From Cucumis sativus (Eukaryota; Streptophyta; Magnoliopsida; Cucurbitales; Cucurbitaceae): a DNA stretch of 64,000 nucleotides. The DNA is taken from NCBI RefSeq assembly GCF_000004075.3, contig NC_026655.2:6138001-6202000 (forward strand). Direction: 5' to 3'. Of this stretch, positions 25,485 to 37,227 are shown in pieces (position 1 is the first letter of the stretch; each line of letters opens with the position of its first letter). Under the pieces are notes generated by a model. It saw only the letters and a list, made by a program, of their open reading frames with translations, did no database searches and had not been told where the DNA came from. The translations under genes and the position numbers were made by a program.

Positions 25485-28400
25485 ATGGATCGGAGGAGAC
25501 CTGCTAGTCCTGTCTACGCCAGGCAATGGAGTGGCGGCTCCAGCAGCACCGGATCTTCTTCTCCGGTCATGTCCCCGGCTCATCCTCAGTCTCGATTGGC
25601 TGCTTCTTCCACCATCAAGCGCGCTCAGAATGTTGCCGCCAAGAAGGCTGCTGAACGTTTGGCTCTGGTCATGGCCAACACGCATGAACCGGATGACGAG
25701 GATGAAGACGATGATCTCAACTTTCGATTCGGTGCTCCACCTCCTCCCCGTACTCACTCCTCTTATCCAACTGTTGTCAGTAGTAATAATACCAATTCAT
25801 TTCATACGATTTCGGGTCCAAGGATTAACAGATCTCCATCCCCCGCGGTAATTTCGAGTATTTTTGACTCGTCTGATTTAATTAGGTGTCTGGTTGATGT
25901 CAATTCTCATGATATATTGTCTATGTCGTTCTGGATTGGTAGTTGAATTGAGCTTTTCTAGTCTCTATTTTTCTTTTTTTTCTTATCATGTTTTATAAGA
26001 TCTGTGCACTAGTAGCTTGGCTTGTTGTGGATTGTTCTAGGATACAGTAGAGTTTGTGATCAATTCCAGGCGGAGCATTTCCGGCGGTTTTAATTGTTTA
26101 AGCATTAGCATGTGGTATACTATCTAACGAGAAGGTGATTGGAATTTCTGGTGTTTTGATTAGTTAGGTCGGAATATCGTAGAGATTGTTCCTCAAGTTC
26201 GATCCACATCAACTGGTAGACCATCGATGTCCGTGCGTGTGAACCCGAACGTTCCACCGAGTAAACAACCACTTAAAACTTCAGTCTCCATACCTCCAAT
26301 TGAACCTCCTTCTAATAGGATTGGAGATAGAAGGTTATTATTAAATAGAACCTTGTTTCCTTTTTTCAAATACATGTGAATAATGGAGCTTATAGTTATG
26401 AAAAATACGGCAGCACAACTTTCTTGTTTAGTTCAAGGAACTAGCTATCAGCGGGAAGCTTTTGACAACGTGATGAGGCAGTGTGTTTTCTCATTTACTC
26501 GGTTCCAATTTTTTATTCCAGGTTTGCATCAGATATTGGACAGGCCAAATCTAAAGATGCCGGAGATCAGCGGGAAGCATCGGCACTGCGTGATGAGGTA
26601 TGGCATTATAAATGTAGAAATCAATTTCTCCGTCTTGCACTAGAAAGATCGCTACTCCATTGCATTGGAGGAAGCTTTTTCCTCATTGTATTTACTTTGT
26701 CTTTTGATCTATGGAGCCGCACCGTAACTGTCAAGTCAAATGCTCCCAATCTGACTTGGATCTTTTTGCAGCTTGATATGCTACAAGAAGAGAACGAGAA
26801 TATACTTGAAAAGGTCTGCTTACCATTTCAAGAAAGCTCATGAATTTGAATATCAGTTCCCTCAATATCATGTTCAGTTGATATTTACACTCGAGTTTGT
26901 TCAACAGCTTCGACTAGCAGAAGAAAAACGAGAAGAGGCGGAGGCTAGAGCTAGAATGCTAGAGAAACAGGTATTGACCTGTTGATTTTTTTTTATTTTG
27001 ATAATAAGTCAAAGTGAAAAATTATTAAATCCTAGTGCTTCAATAGAAGATGTTGGGTGTAGGTAATAATGGTTTTTAGACTGTCCTCTTTTCCATTATG
27101 CTTGACTGCATGTATCTTGAGATGAGATGTTGGTCGGCTAGTTTTTTTTTTTTTTGAACTTCTGCATAGGTAGCCAGCTCATTGAATTAACTTTTGCATT
27201 CGTTGCAAGATTTTCACATCCCTTTCTGGAATTTGCTGACTAATATTTATTTATTGTTTTCCTATTAATACTTTAATAGGTGGCTACTCTCGGAGAGGGT
27301 GTGTCCTTAGAAGCTAAATTATTGAGCAGGTATGTTTGCATCCTTCTGCGTTTTCCGTTCTTTATGAAAATTTCTGTCTTATTGTTTCACACTATTTATT
27401 TGTAGGAAAGAAGCAGCCCTGCGTCAAAGAGAGGTATGTTGAGGTCATAACTGCATACAGCATGTAGAATAGGTTTTAAGGAATCAAGTCATTTATATAT
27501 TGGAGGCCTTCACAACATTAATCCTATTTCTAGGAAATGGGCCAAGTCGTCCTTGTTTTTTTGTTTTTAATCCTGTCTGCTATTCTTTGTACAGGCTGCA
27601 CTCAAAGCTGCACAACCAACCAAGGATAGTAGAAACGAAGAACTTGCTGCCCTTCGTTCAGAAATTGAGGTCGAAATCACTACCTCTGTTTACATAACTT
27701 GTTGAGTGTTTTCAATCTTCGTCCTGGTTTCAGATGTATGACATTGTAATTATTTTATCAGAACTTAAAAGAGGAGTCAGTGGCAGCTACAGAACAACTA
27801 CGAGAAGCAGAGTCTGAAGCAAAGGCTCTTCGTGTAATGACACAGAGAATGGTTTTGACACAGGAAGAGATGGTTAGTGTTTAGCTAAAGAAGCAATATC
27901 TACGTTCAGTTGTCTTTTGCTGTGAAATTCTCTTTCAATCATATTCATAGTTTATCTTTCTTTTTCCAGGAGGAGGTTGTTTTAAAGAGGTGTTGGCTTG
28001 CTCGCTACTGGGGCTTAGCTGTTCAATATGGTAAGAAACACTTTCTACAGTATAAATGGCTCATAACATACTTGAGTTGTTTAGGTTCTTTGCTTATTGG
28101 GCTGGGATGATGGTTGGCAACATTAAAATTCTGTATATTATGAAGTTTACAAAAATAAAGTAAAAAGGAAATTCAAAAAGCCCTTGGTAGAGTGTTAAGG
28201 TGTTCTTGTAAACCCTTTTGGTTTTTGGAGGGGGTACCTTGTCCCTTCCTATATCAGGTTGCTGGTTGGTTTCTTTTTGCAATGAAGTGGTTATCGTTTC
28301 TTACAAAATAAATAATCAATTAAAAACATAAGAAAAAAAAGGTTCTACTTTTGACGTAAGGAAGCAAATTCAAAATCATGGAAAGTATTGGTAAGAAGAT

Positions 28401-31400
28401 TAGGAAAAGAGGCAGCTGTTGGTGAATTTTGTGATCTTTCATTCTGGTTGAGAGCGTTTCAGTTACTGAAAAGGAAGATAAAAGATGGTGGGTGTTGGAT
28501 GCAACTGGTTCTTTGGGTAGTTCTTTGTACTGTATATGCTGTTTGGAAACTTAAATACCAGACCCAGAGAAGTGATCTTCTGGCGTAGTTGATGTATGTG
28601 GAAGGTTGAAACTCTACTCAGACAAAGATCCTTTTATCTGGAAACTAGGTGTTTGCTGAAGTTGGATCCAGTTCTTGTTTGAAAGTTGAAGAGAATCTCA
28701 GTCATTTGTTTCATTGTTCTTATAAAAGAAAAAATTGGTACCAGTGTTTCAAGGATTCAAGTGTTTCATGGGTCCTAGATGTCGCAGTGAAAAACAATGT
28801 TCCTTTTTATGCTTTGTGGTATTCAGTTGGACAAGGAAGCTAGATTATAAATTATTATAGTTTAGTATGGTCAAGGGTACTTTATGGGGACTCTGGACAT
28901 GAAGGATCGCCACACACTTTTTAAGGAAATCGAGATTTGTGGGAGGAAGGATGTGAAATCATCAAAGTGGATTGTTGGCTTGCTCTCTCTAATCCTTGTT
29001 AAGCCTTTTGTAACAATTTTTGAATTTTTGTCTGATATAGTGATTTAGTGTTTTTCTTTTCCTTTCGATTATTTGTTTCTTAAATTTGTTTACCTTAAGG
29101 AAGTTGGGACTTGAGAGACTTCTTATTTTGATAAGAAACAAATTGTATGCATGACATTAGAAAAAGATTAGCAAAGCTGTTTATGATGTTTTCTTCTCTT
29201 GTTCTTATCTCCTCTCCTGAACTTGTTCATTGATTGTTGATTCTCTTTCTAGTAATTTTGTATAGAACGTGGATGACTTTTTTCTTTCCCAAAGAGATTT
29301 TGAATGCCAATATTTATTATCTCCCTAGGTCTTTTTTCCCTCCTATTTTTCATTTGTGTTCTCTAAAGTACAAGATTTTCTTTTAATAATTTTACATCTT
29401 GACCGCTTGTATATGCTGCAAGAATTTGTCTTCTTTTGTAGTGTTTTGTTTTTGGGTCTCTCTCCACTGATTTGCTTATTTCCAGGCATATGTGCGGATA
29501 TTGCAATCTCAAAACATGAGTATTGGTCTTCTTTAGCTCCTTTGCCGTTTGAAGTTGTAATTTCTGCAGGACAAAAAGCTAAGGAGGAGCCTGAAGGTTG
29601 ATTCGAATGTTGGCTCTTGTTGTTTTATATGCAATGCGTTTATCTAGTCCTCACTACTTGATTAATAAAAATAATGTTGGGCATCAATGTTTCAGGTCGA
29701 AATGATCAAGATAGGAGTAAGCTCATCCAGGACATAAATGATCTCTCTGGGGAAGGAAATATTGAGAGTATGCTTTCAGTCGAAATGGGATTGAGAGAAT
29801 TAACATCTCTAAAGGTTCTCTTTTTCTAAATTCGTAGTTGTTTCCATTTCTCTCTTGCTTATATACCCTCTGGTAACGTCTTTGTGTAAACCATAGTATT
29901 CTCTACAATAGCTATAATAATCACACTATCTGTTGTTTCTTTTTGTATTCCCTGAGTTTAGATGCAAATAACAGCTCTCTGCAGCTTGAATCATTCTTCT
30001 GTATCCTTGCTATTGATATGCCCTTATGTTAATCTTTCTCTCAAAATCCTTCATTGTTGCACAGGTTGAAGATGCAACTGTGCTTGCATTGGCACAACAT
30101 AGACGTCCGAGTTTGGTTCATCAATCAGGTAGTTTTTTTCCCACTTATGTTCAGAGTTTCTGTTGTCTTCCAAACTTCCTGAACAATTTCAATTCCAGTT
30201 TATTTAGATATTTTGAAAATTAATTATTTTTGTTACCTTTCTCAACTGGTAAGATGTATTACTATTTTGAATAATGAGAGGTTTGGTCACCTTTTATGTC
30301 TATCTTTAGATGGACGAATTACTTATATGTCACCTTGGTCACTGACTAAGCAAATCTTTTAGAATCAGAACCTCGAGAATTATTTTAAAGCTTTAGTTTG
30401 ATTTGCAATTATTACAAACTGAATGATTTGTTAATTGAATCAAATAGGAAAGGTACACATAAAGTTGCTTATTTTCTTTCGTTTTTTTATTCACAGATTC
30501 AAAAGTACCTGCTGATCCGAAGTTTTCTGAGGCTTTTGGTAAGTTGACTGCTGCACCTTATGCACTACACTCATTAGACGTATTAGACATGATATGCTTG
30601 ATGAATCATAAAATTAAAAGCGCAGCCAGATCTTTGTATTAGGCTATTTGTTACTTTATGGTTGGTGGTGGAAGGAAAAGATTCCAAGCGTATTGGACAT
30701 GATATGCTTGATGAATCATAAAATTAAAAGGGTATAAGGAGACAATTGACATTGACTTGATGGATCAATCTTGATAGAGTTGATGTACGAAATGTTACTC
30801 CAAGTGTAGGTATAATGCTTAGGGTTAAAACGAGAGGTAGACTCTCTGTCAGGTGTGTTTTGACTTGACAATTTATTTATAATCTTTCATAGGCGACCCT
30901 GTATTTTGCTTATTACTCTGCACTCTCACTCTTTTTCTTTCACTTTTATTTTCTGTCTTTCTTTCTTTTGCATACATTTTCTCTCACTAATCTCTCCCTA
31001 CATACATTTTATTTCTCATTTACTTTTTATTTTTTACTTTCAACGGTTTTCGTTTTAGTAAATTGTCAATTTTGGAAGTATTTGTTATGGAAATCATTGA
31101 AAAAGTGTTTTTGGTTAAATTACAAAAAATCTAAAATATTAGAACCGAATCATCAAGCAATTTATTATTAAGCACTTTACTTAAAAACACCCTCACACAA
31201 GAATAATTCGTGAAGCTGATGGTTTTACTGTCCAACTCACACCTAAGAACTAGAATAAGAAGAAAGATCGGATAAAAAAAAGGAGTGCACGTTTCTGTTA
31301 ATAGTTATTTCATGATTGAACTTCTCTCTTTGCAGAACTAAGTGAAGCTGAGGCTGAAGATGTTCTTTTTAAGGAGGTAGTTTCATCTGTCTCATCTTTG

Positions 31401-33205
31401 TTGTTGTTGTTGGTCACGAGGAATTGAGGATTATTTAGTTTTGTGCTATGTGAACCTCCTACTTTTGTTTGTCCTTTTGTGATTTTACATTACACTATTA
31501 TTAGGTGTTTGTAATACCTTTGGAGAATAATGTTCCTTTTGTAAATAAAATTGATTTTTTTGATTGGCACCTTTGAAAAAATTAATAATCTAAAGTGGGT
31601 TTAATATAGTTTATTAAATGGTTTTAGAAAAATCCTAATAAATAAGTTGTTAAAAAATTGAATTAATTTAAAAAAAAAAAAAATTTCAAAGAAACACTTT
31701 AGAGATTGATTATCCAAGAAGGATTTTTTCTTGTTAAAAAAAAATCGGAAGTCCTTAAAATATGGTAATAAATTGACAAAATCATTTCTGAATACAGTGC
31801 ATCCAAGCAAATTTGTCGTTTAAAATTATTTTGATGATGTAAGATATAGTAACATTTGTATTGAAAATATCTTTTCTCAAATGTGTATAAATTAGAAGGT
31901 GTTCCAAATAGACCTTTATCTCTTTGGTGAAAAAATGTGGAAACTCCGGTGCCCAAAAGTGTCTAATCTTCAACTTGTTTTCAACTAACATTTGATATTG
32001 TTTGCTTTCACAGCCTATGGCATATTTTCTTTTCTTTTCTTCTTTTTTTTTTCTGTAAGATTTTCATATTTCGTTAGTCTAAATTTATTATCCTTCTAAG
32101 TATCCTAGATTAACGTAAATGATGTGTTCAACTTTTATGAACTACTTTACCTACCAGTATCTTGGCATCCTGGCAATTGTTTGTCCCTACAAAAATGAGC
32201 GTTGTGCATTTTTGGTTTAATTATGTTTGTACGAGTTTGCAAGTTTTGGTTTCAAAATTGACGGAGTTTGAAAACTTATGTAGGCGTGGCTTACATACTT
32301 TTGGAGAAGAGCTAAGGCATATGGTGTGGATGAGGATGTTGCCGATGAGCGGCTCCAGTTTTGGATCAGTCGTAGTGGACAGCCTCCAACTTCACATGAT
32401 GCTGTGGATGGTACGGTTTATATTTTCTTTTACCGGTTTGATATCTTTGCGTTTTGGATAGCTTTTCTATTCTTGTATTATAATTAATCTATTGGTTTTT
32501 CGATTTTTATTATGGTATCTATACAAATTAGCTTCCTTATCGATGTATTACCGACATTTCTGCAACTGCATAAAATTTCATAAAACACTAGAGTTGTCCT
32601 TTTACACACACAAGAAGTGGAATTCCTATCCTTGGGGGAAAAAAAGGCAACGCTTAGTATAGCCTTTCTAAAACCATCTCATTTGGGGATTCAACCAACA
32701 AGTGCTCTCATCACGTTGGACTGGTTTTAGTTAAGCCTAGGGTTTAGACACGTGCCATATATAAGCCCTCTAACCCTATCGATACCTTTACATCGTTATT
32801 ATATGATATTTCTCTTAATAACGAAAGCAAACGTAGCCAACACATTGTTAGTGAACCTTGTAAATTTAGAGTCAATTTCTTCTCATCTTTTTTCTTTGCT
32901 TGTCGATTTCGTATTGGTCATAACACATCAATATAGCCAGTTGTACTCTATCTAAAAAAAAGATGTAATTTGTTCGTCTGGAAGCCTCAGATTACGCTGT
33001 TAATATCTACTGGAATGTACCTTATATATTCCATAAGCACAACTCTTTATAACTTCATGAAAAATAGCTTAAAGTTTCATATCCTTTGGCAGTTGAACGA
33101 GGGCTCGTAGAGCTGAGAAAGCTTGGAATAGAACAACAGCTTTGGGAGGCATCTCGAAAGGAAATCGATCAATCTTCTGCAAAAGACTTAGACACCTTAT
33201 CCTGA
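25485..33205 (+). CDS. SCD2: SCD2-like coiled-coil protein (STOMATAL CYTOKINESIS DEFECTIVE 2)
   Basis: Seventeen exons: 25485-25847, 26164-26333, 26522-26597, 26772-26813, 26908-26970, 27280-27329, 27406-27433, 27595-27669, 27762-27872, 27970-28030, 29486-29596, 29696-29814, 30065-30128, 30497-30538, 31336-31376, 32284-32410, 33093-33205. They give 551 residues. The start [18 protein letters not shown] is the SCD2 signature, followed by a Ser/Pro-rich disordered part, an acidic DDEDEDDD patch, a coiled coil of about 150 residues ([32 protein letters not shown]) and a conserved C-terminus ([29 protein letters not shown]). In Arabidopsis SCD2 acts with the DENN protein SCD1 in clathrin-linked traffic and exocytosis during cytokinesis and cell expansion. 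For exon 2, the first of two AGs 4 nt apart keeps the frame. Confidence 0.95.
28370..29000 (+). pseudogene. Remnant of a LINE retrotransposon 3' coding end in SCD2 intron 10
   Basis: Broken frames in the sense direction contain motifs in the order expected of the end of a plant non-LTR retrotransposon ORF2: a DATGS-type segment near 28490-28520, a zinc-binding-like [16 protein letters not shown] stretch (about 28690-28740), and an LW..W..KDRHTLF segment near 28890-28925. Stops and frameshifts separate them, so it is dead. The surrounding 1.46-kb intron is the longest of the gene. Confidence 0.55.
30579..30730. repeat. 42-bp direct repeat in SCD2 intron 14
   Basis: Copies at 30579-30620 and 30689-30730 (CGTATTAGACATGATATGCT onward) differ by a single base and are offset by 110 bp. 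The near identity suggests a recent local duplication. Confidence 0.9.
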
Positions 33206-34069
33206 AAGATGGCTCGCATTTATACGGACTCAAATGACAGTTTTTTTTTCTTCTTCTTCTCTTTTGCAACAAATTTTCTCTGCCACCTTTCTTCTACTTT
33301 GAGCCTGTTTTGCCCAGAGTGGATGCACATTTATTTTATATCCTTTGTGCCTTGTGTGATATTTGGTTACATCAACCCCCTCAACTGAGAGTTTATAGTG
33401 AAATGTTATTTTAGAGTGGCTTGTGCCTTGTATGATAGATAGACTTCATTCCCAATTCTTTTACTCAAAAAGTTCAATTAATTTGTTTCCAAGTTTAGCT
33501 CTCCATTTTAATTTAAGTCTCCAATTTGTGCTTTTCCCCCTCGAAAAACATAGATTGAGAAGGGGAAAGAAATGAATCCAAATTCTTTAATTTGCTTTTT
33601 TGTTTTTCCTTCATTATTATTATTTCTCTCTTGTGGTTTACAGAAACTTAGCAGGTGTTTGATTCGCTGACTTGGTGAAATTATGGGAGTTTTGCAACAA
33701 TTTATGGAGCTTTCAAAACTTAATAAAAATGGTAAATAATTTACCTAATATTGACTTAGTTGTTAATTACATATTAATTAAATGTTTAATTGGTAATTTT
33801 AGATTTAAAGTTTGTTTGGATTATCTATGAAAAAACAGTATTTTTCAATAACATATTTTTTAAAAAATATATTTAAAATTTAAATACTCTTTATAATTGT
33901 TTATATATATAATTTTGTTTAAAAACTTATTTCTTCAAATGTTGGTTTGGAGTGTTTTTTATTTTTCAATCTCATTTTTAAAAAAATGCATTTTTATAAG
34001 ATCAAATATTTCAATTTTTTAAAATGTTTTTTTTTTCAAATTTAAACAAAATAATTCAAATACATCCTT

Positions 34070-34328
34070 AAATTAAGTTCGTTTGTAACCATTTTGTTTT
34101 TATTTTTGAATTTGAAATTAAGACTATTTTTTCTTCACTTTCTTATCATACTTTGTATCAATTTTAGGTTGATACGAACAAAAGTATTATTATTCAAATT
34201 TCAAAAATAAAAGCTTTTAAAAAGGACAAAAAGTAGATATTAAAACGAGAGTTTTAGAGGTGGAAAAAATATTTACAAATCTAGTTTTAAAAAATAGAAA
34301 ATGAAACTGTTTACGGAATAGGACCTTA
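34070..34328. mobile_element. MITE-like element with GTTTGTAACCATTTTGTTTT ends
   Basis: The left end, TTAAGTTCGTTTGTAACCAT, continues into TTTGTTTTTAT. The right end reads back as TAAGGTCCTATTCCGTAAAC followed by AGTTTCATTTTC. These imperfect ~35-bp inverted ends enclose about 190 bp with no frame. The pattern matches short plant elements with ends like GTTTGATAACCATTT. Confidence 0.5.
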
Positions 34329-36506
34329 GTTATTTATTTATAAAGCTCCCTCAACTTAAATGGATGAAAGGGATGAAGATTCTTTTTGTCTGGCCAAGGA
34401 TTTAGTTTAATAGAAAAAATCTTGTAGATTTCAAAAAAGTAAGAGAACTGTAAATTTTGAGAATCAATTAAGTCAAATGAATACTTGTACTCATCCATAA
34501 ATTTACCATTCAGTGTATTGAATGCACTAACTGTCCAACTTTTAGTAGTTTTTCAAAACAAAGAAAAAAAAAAGATGATGTTAACCATTAATCATGCAAA
34601 GGAAGAGAGAAGAGCCAAGCCAAAGACACATCACACACATGGGCAGTGTAAGCTACAGACACACACCAATATTTCCATTTGAGCAATCAGTAGATCCATC
34701 ATTTTCAGTGAATATAGATTTTGGTATACAATGAAGTCAACATTTATTAGAATGAATTAACCAAAGAAAAAGGCCATCTCTCAAATCTCAAATCTCAATG
34801 GCTGCTCTCCATTTTCTGACTTCACGAGCTTGCTCCACTCATATTAATGGCTGCCTCTTTGTTTCTGCAACTCTCATTTATTATCCTTTGTCCCCCTTCC
34901 TTTCAGCTGAACGTAACCCCTCCTCAATTTTTGAATCTAAAATCTTACCCTCCCTCCTCCTCCTCATCTCCCCCATTCAATTCTTGTACTTTCAACTCCT
35001 CAAATTTTTACTCTTTAAGTCCCCCCCTCTTCTTCTTTGAATGTGGGTTTCTTTTCTTTTTTTTTTTTTAAAAAGGGAAATTTTCTATTTCAGTTCCCAT
35101 CTATGGTTTTAGAAACAGAGAATGAATGGTAAAAAAGAAAGAAAAAAGAAATGGAGGGATAATCGATGGGATTTTGATTTGAGGGGAAAGAGTGTTCTTA
35201 GTAGGTGCGGTGAAAACTAAAGGGTTCACGAGATGCATGGCTTCTGCTTTATTAGTCTCATCCATCTAACTTAATTTTATTCCTAGCTTTCAAACATTAT
35301 TGTTGCCCTCTCCCTAACGACTGTTCTTCAATCACTTCCCTTTAATGTGGCTACTCATCCTAATCCTTCAAAATTTGATAGCACTTTAGTCTCGTAATTA
35401 AACGGTAAAAATATTGTTAGTTACACTGTGACGACTTTATTGAATAATTTCTTTGCTAATCGTTTTCTTTTCTTCTCTTGTTTAAAATTTTCTTGATAAA
35501 ATAGGGATATGTAAGACATTATGGATCTTTTGTGGTGTGTGTGATTTATTTAATTAAAATAAGTTAGAGCAAAGACAAAATTATCGTTTTGTGATTAAGA
35601 TTGCTATTAGTTTATCTATTACATAACTACTTAGAGATGTTTGGAGAGCTGACAACACGTAGTTAAATCTTCCCTCGAGATAGCTTAATTCTTAGTACTA
35701 AACATTTTTTTTTTCAAAGTCATAAATTCACTGTATTATCAATAATTCATTTGCTTAATTGATATAAATAGAACAATTTGAAAAGTGATTTTTAAAAGTA
35801 TTTTATAAGTCTAGATTGTACCAAAATTCTAGTGGACATGTTTGGTTTACATATTTACAAAGATGTGTCTATCATGTTTGTGAATTTATAAAATAAAGTA
35901 TCAAATAAATTCACACAATTAGCATTAAATAAACCTCTAAACTTCAACTTCAACGGTGTTTCATCTTTTTACAATAAAAAAAAGTTTTAAAACTATTTCT
36001 TCCATTTAAAAAATTTTTGGCTTAGCTTTTAAAACAATGATAGAACGTAAATGATGAAATAATAAACGAAAGTGATAAAAGTGCTCACAAAATTTTCAAA
36101 AATAAAAAATGCTATTTAATTGAGTCTAAAATTTCAAAAAAAAAAAAAAAAAGAGTCAAATATTTATTCCAAAAAGAAAAATTGAACTTCACAATTTTTT
36201 TTTTTAAAATCAAAAATTAAGTGATTTTTAAAATCGTAAAAAACACAAAATTGAAACTTGATAAAAATCTACCCAACATTGTCTAATGTTTAAAAATTGA
36301 GTAGAAAAAAGCTAACTAAATAGTTTTTCCTTAGAGGTGAGCATGGTGACTAAAAAACTATCTTCGATAGATTTTTTTCCTTGAATGGTCGAAGTTGATT
36401 TGAATATTTACTAATCATGATTAAATGGTAGTTTTAGTAAGAAAAGTGAGTGTAACAAATTTGATACATACCCCTAATATTTATTTTCTAAAAGAAGATG
36501 TAGATG

Positions 36507-36516
36507 TATATATAAA
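36507..36516 (+). promoter_or_regulatory. Candidate TATA box for ICE1
   Basis: TATATATAAA lies about 720 bp upstream of the ICE1 ATG. Use of this box would give a leader near 690 bases. A start nearer 36.95 kb, at the edge of the CT-rich leader, is equally possible. Confidence 0.25.
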
Positions 36517-36987
36517 GAAAAGAATCAGCTGAAAAATAGTGCTAAGAAAAGGAAGAAAAATAGGGAATAGAAGAGTGGACCCTAAGATGAAAAAGTTGTA
36601 TATTAGTTAGAAGCAAATTAGTGTAACGGTCAGTCATTGTTTGTTTGCCCAAAAATTCATAAAAATCCAAAAAAACAGAGAGATGCTTTCTGCTTTCTTC
36701 TCCTCTCTTTCGCCTCATTTCAATTCTCATCAAAATAACAAACCCAATCAATTATATATAACACCCAAACAAATTAAAATTAAAATTCTTTTCAATAAAC
36801 AAAAATATTTACATATATATAACCAAAACAAATATCATACATTGCTATTGTAAGTATTTTAGTGTCTATCAATTATCATCATATCAATCTATTTTAGTGT
36901 TTATATTCTGTAAATATCTATATTCAATGGTAAAATAATGGAAAAATGAAATTAAAAAAAGAAAAAAAATAGAAAAACAAAAAGATA

Positions 36988-37152
36988 ATGCCCTTTTCAT
37001 TCTGCAACCTTCCTCTTTCCTTCTCTTCAATTTTCTCTCCATCTTCTTCTTTAAACTTTCTCTCTCATTTCCCTCTCCACCTCACTGCACTTATCTCTTT
37101 CTGTCAGTTTTCCTCCATTTCTTTTCCCATTCCCAATAAACTCTTTTCCTAA
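36988..37152 (+). other. Potential upstream ORF in the ICE1 leader (54 codons)
   Basis: An ATG at 36988 opens a frame of 54 codons ending at TAA 37150-37152, 75 bp before the ICE1 start. It is Ser/Phe/Leu-rich because the leader is pyrimidine-rich, so the frame may be fortuitous. It matters only if transcription starts upstream of 36988. Confidence 0.25.
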
Positions 37153-37227
37153 CCCAAACCTCCAGAAAAATTTAAAAACAAAAAACTACTCTTCAACCTC
37201 ATACTCATCATCACCTTCTTCTTCACC

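Larger units (their letters stand above)
33206..37227. other. Intergenic region between SCD2 and ICE1
   Basis: It begins with the SCD2 3' UTR and ends with the ICE1 promoter and leader. It holds a MITE-like element at about 34.07-34.33 kb and long A/T tracts (for example near 36136-36151). Small frames at 34798-35071 are pyrimidine-driven and overlap in two phases, which argues against coding. No RNA gene was recognised. Confidence 0.5.

Noticed and set aside
34798..35071. Two overlapping frames of 74-80 codons
   Set aside because: Their composition is explained by a CT-rich tract, and two phases are open at once. No family was recognised.
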